This document shows, one piece after another, positions 35,716 through 43,759 of a stretch of DNA of 64,000 bases (its first letter is position 1; the number at the start of each line of letters is the position of its first letter). The translations under genes were made by a program, and so were the position numbers. Location of the stretch: positions 1 to 64,000 of the forward strand of contig JBMHCY010000003.1 in assembly GCA_049889655.1 (NCBI GenBank), given 5' to 3'. The notes beneath the pieces are model-generated. The model was not told where the DNA came from. It saw only the letters and a program-made list of their open reading frames with translations, and ran no database searches. The DNA comes from UBA1172 sp049889655 (GTDB lineage: Bacteria; Pseudomonadota; Alphaproteobacteria; Puniceispirillales; UBA1172).

Positions 35716-38021
35716 GCGTCTTCGGTTTCGCGTGTTGCCTTGCCGGAACCCTGATCCGGGGTTTCGGTGGTGATGACAAGACCGGCGATATCCCCGGCGT
35801 CATTCGGTGCATCAGTATCGACAAGCGCCATACCGCCATCCACCAGCCGCCCAAAGAGCAGTTCTTCGGCCAGCGGCTTCTTGACATATTCCTGAACAAC
35901 ACGGCCAAGCGGACGCGCCCCGTAGGCCGGATCATAGCCGCGTTCGGCCAGCCAGTCGCGGGCACTGTCGCTGAGGCTGATGGTGACACCACGATCAGCC
36001 AGTTGTGCCTCGAGCTGGAGGATGAATTTGTCCACCACCCGGCGGATAATCTCCGGCGCAAGCCCGGCAAAGGCAATAATCGCATCAAGTCGGTTGCGGA
36101 ATTCCGGCGTGAAGGTCTTTTCGATCGCCTCGGTATCAGCCCCGACATTCATCGTCCGGCCAAAGCCGATCGCCTGCCGGCTGAGCTGCGCCGCCCCGGC
36201 ATTGGTGGTCATGATGATGATGACATTGCGGAAATCGATCGTCTTGCCGTTATGGTCGGTCAGGCGGCCGTTATCCATCACCTGCAAGAGCAGGTTGAAG
36301 ATATCGGGATGCGCCTTTTCGATCTCGTCAAGCAGCAGCACGGCATGGGGAGTCTGGTCCACCGCATCGGTGAGCAGACCGCCCTGATCAAAGCCGACAT
36401 AGCCCGGCGGGGCGCCGATCAGCCGCGAGACCGAATGACGTTCCATGTATTCGGACATATCGAAACGGATCAGTTTGATGCCAAGGCTGTCCGCCAGTTG
36501 ACGGGCGACTTCGGTCTTGCCGACCCCGGTGGGACCGCTGAAGAGATAATTGCCGACAGGCTTTTCCGGCTCCCGCAGCCCGGCGCGCGACAGTTTGATC
36601 GCTGAGGCAAGGGCCGTGATCGCCGCATCCTGGCCATAGACCATGCGCTTGAGATCACTTTCAAGGCTGGCCAGAGCCTTTTTGTCATCCCGGCTGACGC
36701 TGCGCGGCGGGATCCTGGCCATGGTCGCGATAGTGGCCTCAATTTCCTTCTGGCCGATAACCTTGCGGCGGCGCGACGGCGGCAGCAGCATCTGGGCGGA
36801 GGCCGCCTCATCGATCACGTCAATGGCCTTGTCCGGCAGTTTGCGGTCAGTGATATAACGCGCTGACAGTTCAACCGCTGCCTTCAGCCCGGCTGTCGTG
36901 AAGCGGACCCCGTGGTGTTCCTCATACCGAGTTTTGAGGCCGCTCAGAATCTTGATGGTATCGCCGACTGCCGGTTCGTTGACGTCGATTTTCTGGAACC
37001 GCCGCGATAACGCCCGATCCTTTTCGAACCAGCCACGGAATTCCTTGTAGGTGGTTGAACCGATGCACCGCAGCTTGCCTTCCTGCAATGCCGGCTTGAG
37101 CAGATTGGAAGCATCCATCGCCCCGCCACTGGTCGCCCCGGCACCGATGATCGTATGGATCTCGTCAATGAAGAGGATCGCATTGTCATCTTGCGAGACC
37201 TGTTCCATCACTGCCTTGAGCCGTTCTTCGAAATCACCGCGATAACGGGTTCCGGCCAGAAGAGCCCCCATATCAAGCGAATAGATGCGGGCCTTGGCCA
37301 GGACATCAGGCACCTCACCTTCGACAACCTTGCGGGCAAGCCCTTCGGCAATCGCTGTCTTGCCGACACCGCTGTCACCAACGAGAAGCGGGTTGTTCTT
37401 TGTCCGGCGGCAGAGCACCTGAATGGTCCGGTCGACTTCTGCCTGACGGCCGATAAGCGGGTCAATGCGGCCATCACCGGCCTTGGCATTGAGATCGACA
37501 GCATAGGTTGCAAGGGCATCCTGGCTCTGGGCCGCATCATCCTGAGCGGCCTCCATCCCTTCGGCGTTGACTTTGCCGGAATTGAACTCAGGGTTCTTGG
37601 CGATGCCGTGGCTGACATAGGTGACGGCATCAAGCCGAGACATATTCTGCTGCTGCAGGGCCCAGACGGCGTGGCTTTCACGTTCAGCAAAAAGCGCGAT
37701 CAGCACATTGGCCCCGGTGGCGACATCGCGCCCGGAGGACTGGGTGTGGATCACCGCCCGTTGCAGGACACGCTGGAAACTGGTGGTGGGCTGGGTTTCG
37801 CTGTTTTTGACGCTGATGCTGGCAAGGGTATCATCAAGATGCCGTTCGATTTCCTCGCGCAGCACAGTGATATCAACATTGCAGGCAGCCAGCACTTCGA
37901 GGGCGTCACTGTCTTCGGTGAGCGCAACCAGCAGATGTTCCAGCGTGGCAAATTCGTGACCCTTTTCTTCGGCCAGTTTCATCGAACGGCGCAGGGTTTC
38001 TTCGAGTTCCTGAGACAGCAT
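35712..38021 (-). CDS. clpA: ATP-dependent Clp protease ATP-binding subunit ClpA
   Basis: ClpA unfolds substrates for ClpP and, with ClpS, N-end rule substrates. The 769-aa protein has an N-domain (SQELEETLRRSMKLAEEKGHEF), a first AAA+ module with GDSGVGKTA and LFIDEIHTIIGAG, and a second with GPTGVGKTEVA, LLLDEIEKAHPD and the DRGVTI... C-terminal D2 small domain. The loop IGF (AIGFGR) that contacts ClpP is visible near 620. It starts 4 bp after the clpS stop; ATG 38021 gives the normal ClpA N-terminus. Confidence 0.96.
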   Translation of the reverse strand: MLSQELEETLRRSMKLAEEKGHEFATLEHLLVALTEDSDALEVLAACNVDITVLREEIERHLDDTLASISVKNSETQPTTSFQRVLQRAVIHTQSSGRDVATGANVLIALFAERESHAVWALQQQNMSRLDAVTYVSHGIAKNPEFNSGKVNAEGMEAAQDDAAQSQDALATYAVDLNAKAGDGRIDPLIGRQAEVDRTIQVLCRRTKNNPLLVGDSGVGKTAIAEGLARKVVEGEVPDVLAKARIYSLDMGALLAGTRYRGDFEERLKAVMEQVSQDDNAILFIDEIHTIIGAGATSGGAMDASNLLKPALQEGKLRCIGSTTYKEFRGWFEKDRALSRRFQKIDVNEPAVGDTIKILSGLKTRYEEHHGVRFTTAGLKAAVELSARYITDRKLPDKAIDVIDEAASAQMLLPPSRRRKVIGQKEIEATIATMARIPPRSVSRDDKKALASLESDLKRMVYGQDAAITALASAIKLSRAGLREPEKPVGNYLFSGPTGVGKTEVARQLADSLGIKLIRFDMSEYMERHSVSRLIGAPPGYVGFDQGGLLTDAVDQTPHAVLLLDEIEKAHPDIFNLLLQVMDNGRLTDHNGKTIDFRNVIIIMTTNAGAAQLSRQAIGFGRTMNVGADTEAIEKTFTPEFRNRLDAIIAFAGLAPEIIRRVVDKFILQLEAQLADRGVTISLSDSARDWLAERGYDPAYGARPLGRVVQEYVKKPLAEELLFGRLVDGGMALVDTDAPNDAGDIAGLVITTETPDQGSGKATRETEDA

Positions 38022-38025
38022 AATG

Positions 38026-38352
38026 CTATTCCTTTTCAATCTGCAACTGGAGCGGGTGCTGATTCTTGCGCGCCAGCTCCATGACCTGCGTGGCCTTTGT
38101 TTCAGCCACTTCATATGTATAAACTCCACAGACACCGACACCGCGCTGATGCACGTGCAGCATGATCTGGGTAGCGTCATCATGCGATTTCCGGAAGAAA
38201 TGCTGGAGAACCATGACAACGAATTCCATCGGCGTGTAGTCATCATTGAGCATGATGACCTTGTACATGGCCGGTTTTTTTGTCTTTGGCCTGGTTTTCG
38301 TTGCAAGCCCCGTATCCGGGCCGCCAGGCTGATTGTCTTTGTCTTGACTCAT
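38026..38352 (-). CDS. clpS: ATP-dependent Clp protease adaptor ClpS
   Basis: ClpS binds N-terminal Leu, Phe, Trp and Tyr and delivers such proteins to ClpAP. The 108-aa protein has a flexible basic N-terminus, then MYKVIMLNDDYTPMEFVVMVLQHFF, with the N-D-D residues and the hydrophobic pocket, and HQRGVGVCGVYTYEVAETKA. It is the first gene of the clpS-clpA operon. ATG 38352 (MSQDK) is preferred to an upstream GTG. The 286 bp between it and the D,D-carboxypeptidase gene carry the divergent promoters; I see no other gene there. Confidence 0.95.
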   Translation of the reverse strand: MSQDKDNQPGGPDTGLATKTRPKTKKPAMYKVIMLNDDYTPMEFVVMVLQHFFRKSHDDATQIMLHVHQRGVGVCGVYTYEVAETKATQVMELARKNQHPLQLQIEKE

Positions 38353-38638
38353 GCTTACCATCACCATGCTGGATCAGATGTGATTGTATTCAGTGTCTAT
38401 GCTCTTCTGACCATTCATTGCTCCTACTACTATATTGTCATTTCTGCGGCCTTTGAAACCCCTTGACGCAAAAACCAGGAAAGTTTCATTCGACCGGGTC
38501 TGTTCTGCCCCGCGGGAACCCTGAAAATATGGCCGATCTTGTAGGTAAATTTTTTTTCTACACATAATATGGTATTTACGCTATATTAAGGTAATGATGC
38601 GAATGAAGGGTTTTCTGCTGGATGGGCAATCTTGAAAG

Positions 38639-39874
38639 ATGAGAATCCGGATATTCTTCCTCCCATTACTGTTGGCACTGGCTGTGGTGATTTCACCACA
38701 GCCATCTTTTGCCAAATATGCCTCGATTATCGTCAACGAGACCACCGGCAAGGTCATGTATGCGCGCAATGCCGACCGGCGGCTTTTCCCCGCCTCGCTG
38801 ACCAAGGTGATGACGCTCTACATCGTTTTTGAGGAAATCGAAGCCGGCCGGTTGAGCCTTGATACCCGCATGAAAGTGAGCCGGGTTGCCGCGGGCCGGT
38901 CACCATCGAAACTCTGGCTGCGCCCCGGTTCAACGATCCGCACCCGCGATGCTGTCATGGCCTTGATCACCAAATCCGCCAATGATGTCGCCACGGTGGT
39001 CGCCGAACATATCGGCGGCACCGAACGTGAGTTTGCCAAGCGGATGACGCGCAAGGCCCGCTCGCTGGGGATGACCAACACCACTTTCCGCAATGCGTCC
39101 GGCCTGCCGCATTCAAAGCAGCGTTCGACGGCCCGGGACATGGCCCGGCTGGCTATCGCCATGCGCAAGGATTTCCCGCAGTATTTCCACCTGTTCAAAT
39201 CAAAAAGTTTTTCCTGGAAGGGCAAGCGGTTCCGCAACCACAACAAACTGCTGAGCAACTACAAGGGAACCGACGGGATCAAGACAGGTTATACCAACGC
39301 CTCCGGTTTCAACCTGATCGCGACTGTCGAGCGCAACGGCACGCGGCTGGTCGGGGTTGTCTTCGGCGGCCGCACCGGTAAATCACGCGACAAGCATATG
39401 CGCTATCTGCTGACCAAGCAGTTCAACCGCCTGCCTGCGCTGAAAGCCCCGACCCTGCGTCAGGCGAAAGCCCCCACCATCGCGCCGCCGCCACCCAAGC
39501 CGAAACAGATCAAGGTTTTCCGCGATCAGAAGAGCATCGCACTGGCGGCATCGGCCAAGCCTGCCCCACCGCCTGATCTGCCGGTGCTTGCTGATCCGGT
39601 CGCCGAAAAACCAAACCCTGTTCAGGACTGGGGTATCCAGATCGGCAGTTTTGCCCGCCAGGCCAACGCCCATACCGCAGCCCGTGATGCTCGGCACGCC
39701 GCGGTCAGCTTCCTGCGCCGCCAGCCTGCCCTCGTCCGGCCGGTCCAGTTCGGCTCGGTCGTCTTCTGGCAGGTACAGTTTCGCGGTTTCAACGAAGATC
39801 AGGCCCGTGAAGCCTGCTTTGAGTTGCACCAGACCGGCATGGCCTGTATCGCGGTTCCAGCCCCCCGCGTCTAA
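38639..39874 (+). CDS. D-alanyl-D-alanine carboxypeptidase with SPOR domain
   Basis: This periplasmic low-molecular-weight PBP trims the terminal D-Ala of peptidoglycan stem peptides. The 411-aa protein has a signal peptide (1-25, cut after SFA), a peptidase S11 domain with SLTK (SxxK), SAN (SxN) and KTG (GIKTGYTN), a proline-rich linker (about 265-325), and a C-terminal SPOR domain (WGIQIGSFARQANAHTAARDA) that binds denuded septal peptidoglycan. ATG 38639 is the only reasonable start: an in-frame TGA lies two codons upstream. The SPOR domain suggests it acts at division sites. Confidence 0.93.
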   Translation: MRIRIFFLPLLLALAVVISPQPSFAKYASIIVNETTGKVMYARNADRRLFPASLTKVMTLYIVFEEIEAGRLSLDTRMKVSRVAAGRSPSKLWLRPGSTIRTRDAVMALITKSANDVATVVAEHIGGTEREFAKRMTRKARSLGMTNTTFRNASGLPHSKQRSTARDMARLAIAMRKDFPQYFHLFKSKSFSWKGKRFRNHNKLLSNYKGTDGIKTGYTNASGFNLIATVERNGTRLVGVVFGGRTGKSRDKHMRYLLTKQFNRLPALKAPTLRQAKAPTIAPPPPKPKQIKVFRDQKSIALAASAKPAPPPDLPVLADPVAEKPNPVQDWGIQIGSFARQANAHTAARDARHAAVSFLRRQPALVRPVQFGSVVFWQVQFRGFNEDQAREACFELHQTGMACIAVPAPRV

Positions 39875-39883
39875 TCCGGAGTT

Positions 39884-40339
39884 TCAGCCCTTTCCAGGGC
39901 GCTGCTGACCTGTGAACTGCTCATGCAGATCAATGGGGTTTTCTTCCAGCGGCTGATGCCCTGGATGATCATGCAGAAAAATATGGCCACCGAATTTTAG
40001 TTGCGTCGGGTCATCAAGCATCCCCGCCATGATTGAGATCATGGGGCTGCCATCAATGCGATAAAACATTTGGCCGCCGCAATGCTGGCAGAAGCCTCTC
40101 TCCGCCCAGTCTGAACTGCGATACCATTTCAGATCATCACCCCTGATTTCAACATTTTCCGCCAACGCCCCCGTCGCCGCGACGGAATTACCGGCAAGTT
40201 TCATGCAATCACGGCAGTGACAGGCGAGAACGTCACGCAATTCCCCGGTGACAGTAAACTGCACCCGGCCACAATGGCAGCCGCCCCTGGTTGTTCTGCT
40301 GGCAGCCTTTTGGGCAGCATTTTCCTTTGTATCAGTCAT
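39884..40339 (-). CDS. GFA family zinc-binding protein
   Basis: The 151-aa protein belongs to the CENP-V/GFA family named after the glutathione-dependent formaldehyde-activating enzyme. Zinc cysteines are clear: GGCHCGRVQF, ACHCRDC and FCQHCGGQMF. The start at 40339 has GGGAGGTG upstream. Most members are not true Gfa enzymes and their function is unknown. Formaldehyde detoxification would be relevant in a genome that demethylates dimethylglycine and sarcosine, but this gene is not linked to those genes, so that is speculation. Confidence 0.85.
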   Translation of the reverse strand: MTDTKENAAQKAASRTTRGGCHCGRVQFTVTGELRDVLACHCRDCMKLAGNSVAATGALAENVEIRGDDLKWYRSSDWAERGFCQHCGGQMFYRIDGSPMISIMAGMLDDPTQLKFGGHIFLHDHPGHQPLEENPIDLHEQFTGQQRPGKG

Positions 40340-40421
40340 CGGCACCTCCCTTTGAGCGCATGCTGACAATCTGTCGCAAACACCACTGCACCGGAAACAG
40401 CATCGACTTCACAGAAAAGCC

Positions 40422-40449
40422 TTGCCTTTTGAAAGGTGCACGCTATTCT
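40422..40449 (+). promoter_or_regulatory. Candidate promoter of umuDC with nearby inverted repeat
   Basis: TTGCCT (40422-40427) and TATTCT (40444-40449) are separated by 16 bp, about 50 bp before umuD. The -10 element overlaps a small palindrome TTCTATTAGAA (40446-40456), followed by GTTC (40457-40460). Only one GTTC half-site of the alphaproteobacterial LexA box (GTTC-N7-GTTC) is present, so LexA control is plausible but not shown. Confidence 0.35.
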
Positions 40450-40494
40450 ATTAGAAGTTCGTTATATTTGTTTTGCTGAAATGAGTTTTGTGTC

Positions 40495-41061
40495 ATGGAC
40501 GATACCACTTCTTTACCCGAAAAACTGCAAAAAAGTGGCCGCAGCAGCGGTCGCGGTGGCGCCCGCCCCGGTGCCGGACGCCCGAAAGGCCAGGGCCCCT
40601 ACGGTGAGGCGACCAAGCCGATCCGGATTCCGCTCAGCAAGGTTGACCAGGTCATGCAGTATATCAAGAAGGGGCATATGGAACTGCCGCTGTTCAGCTG
40701 TGCGGTGGCCGCAGGCTTTCCTTCACCGGCGGATGACCATCTTGAAGGCAGCCTCGATCTCAATGAACATCTGATCCAGCGACCGGCAGCGACATTCTTT
40801 GTCCGGGTCAGCGGTGATTCGATGATCAAGGCCGGTATCCATGAAGATGATATTCTGGTGGTCGACCGCAGCATTGAGCCGCGCCACGGCAAGATCGTTA
40901 TCGCCGCAGTCGAGGGACAGTTGACCGTCAAGCGCCTGCACCGCAAATCCGGGCAGACAATTCTGATGCCGGAAAACGATTCCTACGAGCCGATCCGGAT
41001 CCGTGACGACAATGACATGGTGATCTGGGGTGTTGTCACCAGCGTCATTCACAAAGTCTGA
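40495..41061 (+). CDS. umuD: UmuD-like autoproteolytic subunit of DNA polymerase V
   Basis: UmuD cuts itself on RecA filaments and the shortened form activates the error-prone polymerase UmuC. The 188-aa protein has the peptidase S24 core with cleavage site Ala73-Gly74 (VAAGFPSP), nucleophile Ser109 (VSGDSM) and general base Lys146 (LTVKRL). It carries about 45 extra N-terminal residues compared with E. coli UmuD (139 aa), including GGARPGAGRPKG (21-32), an AT-hook-like basic segment, and a short predicted helix (PLSKVDQVMQYIKKG). That extension may bind DNA before cleavage, somewhat like LexA. It lies 26 bp before umuC. Confidence 0.92.
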   Translation: MDDTTSLPEKLQKSGRSSGRGGARPGAGRPKGQGPYGEATKPIRIPLSKVDQVMQYIKKGHMELPLFSCAVAAGFPSPADDHLEGSLDLNEHLIQRPAATFFVRVSGDSMIKAGIHEDDILVVDRSIEPRHGKIVIAAVEGQLTVKRLHRKSGQTILMPENDSYEPIRIRDDNDMVIWGVVTSVIHKV

Positions 41062-41087
41062 ACGCCGCAGCATGGGAAGGTGGGACC

Positions 41088-42395
41088 ATGGCGTGCTATG
41101 CGCTTGTCGACTGCAACAATTTCTATGCGTCCTGCGAGCGGGTGTTCAACCCGCGGCTGAACGGCCAGCCTGTGGTGGTGCTGTCGAACAATGACGGCTG
41201 TGTCATCGCCCGGTCGGATGAAGCCAAGGCTGTCGGCATCCCCATGGGCGCCCCCCTGCATGAATATGAAGGCACGATGAAACGCAACAAGGTGGCGGTG
41301 TTTTCATCGAATTACGCTCTTTATGGTGATATGTCGGCCCGGGTGATGGAATCGCTCGGCCAGTTCACCCCGGCGGTCGAAGTCTATTCGATTGACGAAG
41401 CCTTTCTGGGGCTGGACGGGTTTGACCGCGCCATGCTGCCGGATCATCTCGTGACCATGCGGCGGTCCATCCGGCAATGGACGGGCATTCCGGTGTCGGT
41501 CGGCGTTGCCCCCACCAAGACACTGGCCAAACTCGCCAACCGCATCGCCAAGAAATACACCACGGACGGGGTTTATATCCTTGATGATCCGGCGCTGATG
41601 CCGCGCATCCTCGGCGATATCGCCATCGAGGATATCTGGGGCATTTCGAAACGCTGGGGGCGGCGGCTGCGGCAACTGGGGATCACCACCGCGCTCGATC
41701 TGCAACGGGCCAGCCCGCGCCAGATCAGGCAGACGCTTTCCGTGGTGGGCGAACGCATCGTCCATGAACTCAACGGCCAGCCCTGCCTTGAGATTGAGGA
41801 AATCCAGCCAAAGCAAACGATCATGTCATCGCGCAGTTTCGGGACCATGATCAGCGATCTGAAAAGCCTTGAGGAGGCCGTGGCGAGTTACACGGCCCGG
41901 GCTGCCGAAAAACTGCGTCACCAGCAGAGCCGGGCGGGCGGGCTCTATGTCTTTATCCGCACCAACCGATTCCGCCAGCAGGACCCGCAATACAGCAACG
42001 CGGCGATGGTCGGGTTCGACACCGCCACCAGCGATACCGCTGTCCTGATTCGCGGCGCGATCACCGTGCTGCGGCGGCTCTACCGTAAGGGATACCGCTA
42101 TCACAAGGCCGGGGTCATGCTGACCGAACTGACGGTGGGCGGGGCCGAGCAGATGAGCCTGTTCAGCATGGATGAGGCAAGCCGCCAGCAACGCCGTTCC
42201 GGTGACCGGCGCATGGCGGTGCTTGATACGGTCAATACCCGCATGGGTCAGGGCACGCTGTTTCACGCAGCAGAAGGGCTCGGCACGGCACGCATCAGCC
42301 GCGGCCGCCGGGGCCTGGAAAAATGGCGGATGCGGTCCCGCTTCAAATCACCGTCCTATACCACACGCTGGAGCGATCTGGCACAGGTGAGCTGA
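41088..42395 (+). CDS. umuC: UmuC, error-prone Y-family DNA polymerase V catalytic subunit
   Basis: UmuC carries out mutagenic translesion synthesis after DNA damage. The 435-aa protein has Y-family motifs: ALVDCNNFYASCERVF with the first metal aspartate, SNNDGCVIARSDEAK, and YSIDEAFLGLDG with the second acidic pair, followed by a little-finger domain and the UmuC-specific C-terminal DUF4113-like region (AMVGFD... to TTRWSDLAQ). It forms an operon with umuD. Its stop lies one base from the stop of the convergent M20 gene. Confidence 0.95.
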   Translation: MACYALVDCNNFYASCERVFNPRLNGQPVVVLSNNDGCVIARSDEAKAVGIPMGAPLHEYEGTMKRNKVAVFSSNYALYGDMSARVMESLGQFTPAVEVYSIDEAFLGLDGFDRAMLPDHLVTMRRSIRQWTGIPVSVGVAPTKTLAKLANRIAKKYTTDGVYILDDPALMPRILGDIAIEDIWGISKRWGRRLRQLGITTALDLQRASPRQIRQTLSVVGERIVHELNGQPCLEIEEIQPKQTIMSSRSFGTMISDLKSLEEAVASYTARAAEKLRHQQSRAGGLYVFIRTNRFRQQDPQYSNAAMVGFDTATSDTAVLIRGAITVLRRLYRKGYRYHKAGVMLTELTVGGAEQMSLFSMDEASRQQRRSGDRRMAVLDTVNTRMGQGTLFHAAEGLGTARISRGRRGLEKWRMRSRFKSPSYTTRWSDLAQVS

Positions 42396-42396
42396 T

Positions 42397-43566
42397 CTAG
42401 CGCGGCAGCTCGCTTTCCACCAGCTGGGCCCAGTAACTGGCTCCCAGCGGCAGCAGCTCGTCATTGAAATCGTATTGGGCGTTGTGCAGCATACAGCCAA
42501 GGCCGCCCTCACCGGCGCCGAGCCAGATATAAGCCCCCGGGCGGGCTTCGAGCATATAGGAGAAATCCTCCGATGCCATGGATGGCGGCGCATCGAAGAC
42601 AACAGATTGCGGGCCGAGCACCGTTTCCATCACCGCGGCCGCCCGTTCAGCCTCGGCGGCATGGTTGATCGTGGGCGGGTAGCCGTATTCCCATTCAAGA
42701 ACAGCCGTGCAATCGTGGGCAGCGGCCACGGTCTCCGCCAGGTGGTGCAGGCGCTGCTTGATAAAGACCCCGGTATCTTTACGAACATAGCGAGCCGTGC
42801 CGGTGATCTCGGCGATATCAGGGATAACATTATGGGTGGTCCCGGCATGGAACTGGGTCACGGAAACCACAGCCGGATCAAGCGGGTCAATACGGCGTGA
42901 GACAATCGACTGGAACGCATCGACAATCGCCGCCCCGGCAACGATCGGATCGATGGTGGTGTGGGGCATGGCGGCATGGCCGCTCTTGCCGGTGATGGTC
43001 AGGGTGAACATATCCGCCGCTGCCATGGAGGCTTCGCGCTGGACAACCACCTTGCCGACATCGAGCCCCGGCCAGTTGTGCATCCCCCAGACGGTTTCCA
43101 CGGGAAACTGATCAAAGAGCCCGTCCTTGATCATCACCTCGCCGCCACCGCCGCCTTCTTCGGCAGGCTGGAAGATCAGCACGGCAGCCCCGTCAAAGTT
43201 GCGGGTTTCCGCGAGATATTTCGCCGCCCCGAGCAGCATGGTGGTATGGCCGTCATGGCCACAGGCGTGCATTTTCCCGGGATTCTGCGAGAGGTGATCA
43301 AAATCATTTTCCTCGGTGATCGGCAGGGCATCGATATCAGCCCTCAGCCCGATCATGCGGCTGCTTTCGCCCTGCCCCCGGATGATCCCGACAACTCCAG
43401 TCCCGGCCATGCCGCGATGCACCTCAATACCGAACGATTCGAGCTTCTCAGCGATAAAATCGGCGGTGGCGTGTTCCTCGAAACCGAGTTCCGGATGGGC
43501 GTGGAGATACCGCCTCCAGGCAGTCATTTCATCGTGATTGTCAGCGATCGTATTGATGACGGGCAT
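42397..43566 (-). CDS. M20 family amidohydrolase (hippurate hydrolase-like)
   Basis: The 389-aa zinc enzyme belongs to the M20D amidohydrolases that cleave N-acyl amino acids. It shows HACGHDGHTTMLLGAAKYLAE (metal ligands Cys and His), the catalytic Glu in FQPAEEGGGGGEVMI, HNWPGL and the late metal His in a MASEDFSYML segment. The substrate could be N-acetyl or N-benzoyl amino acids or an indole-acetyl conjugate; sequence does not decide. It is divergent from soxB across 193 bp, so it may be part of the same nitrogen-scavenging region, but this is an inference. Confidence 0.88.
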   Translation of the reverse strand: MPVINTIADNHDEMTAWRRYLHAHPELGFEEHATADFIAEKLESFGIEVHRGMAGTGVVGIIRGQGESSRMIGLRADIDALPITEENDFDHLSQNPGKMHACGHDGHTTMLLGAAKYLAETRNFDGAAVLIFQPAEEGGGGGEVMIKDGLFDQFPVETVWGMHNWPGLDVGKVVVQREASMAAADMFTLTITGKSGHAAMPHTTIDPIVAGAAIVDAFQSIVSRRIDPLDPAVVSVTQFHAGTTHNVIPDIAEITGTARYVRKDTGVFIKQRLHHLAETVAAAHDCTAVLEWEYGYPPTINHAAEAERAAAVMETVLGPQSVVFDAPPSMASEDFSYMLEARPGAYIWLGAGEGGLGCMLHNAQYDFNDELLPLGASYWAQLVESELPR

Positions 43567-43686
43567 CGGCCTCTCCTTAAAGAATTACGAATATCATAAC
43601 CGTATTCATGGCCTTGGCAAGGTGGCGGCGTCTCCACCATGTCGCGGAAGGTCGAGGGGCTGTCGTTATAAAGACAGGCACAGGCT

Positions 43687-43730
43687 TTGTTTTCAGACAA
43701 TAATCGGCTATTAGTTTCAATCCGAATTGA
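43687..43730 (+). promoter_or_regulatory. Candidate soxBDAG promoter with adjacent palindrome
   Basis: TTGTTT (43687-43692) and TATTAG (43709-43714) are 16 bp apart. Right after the -10 element lies TCAAT-CCGA-ATTGA (43717-43730), a perfect inverted repeat placed where a repressor would cover the start of transcription. The soxB ATG, with GAGGTG before it, follows about 30 bp later. This is a sequence-only prediction. Confidence 0.35.
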
Positions 43731-43759
43731 TCCTCACCCGCGGTATATGAGGTGTTCTT

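Noticed and set aside
40440..40494. LexA (SOS) box upstream of umuD
   Set aside because: Only one GTTC half-site (40457-40460) is present; the second half expected after seven bases reads TTGT. Kept only as a note on the promoter entry.
43567..43759. Glycine riboswitch before soxB
   Set aside because: No conserved glycine-aptamer core seen; only a promoter-like pair and a short palindrome.
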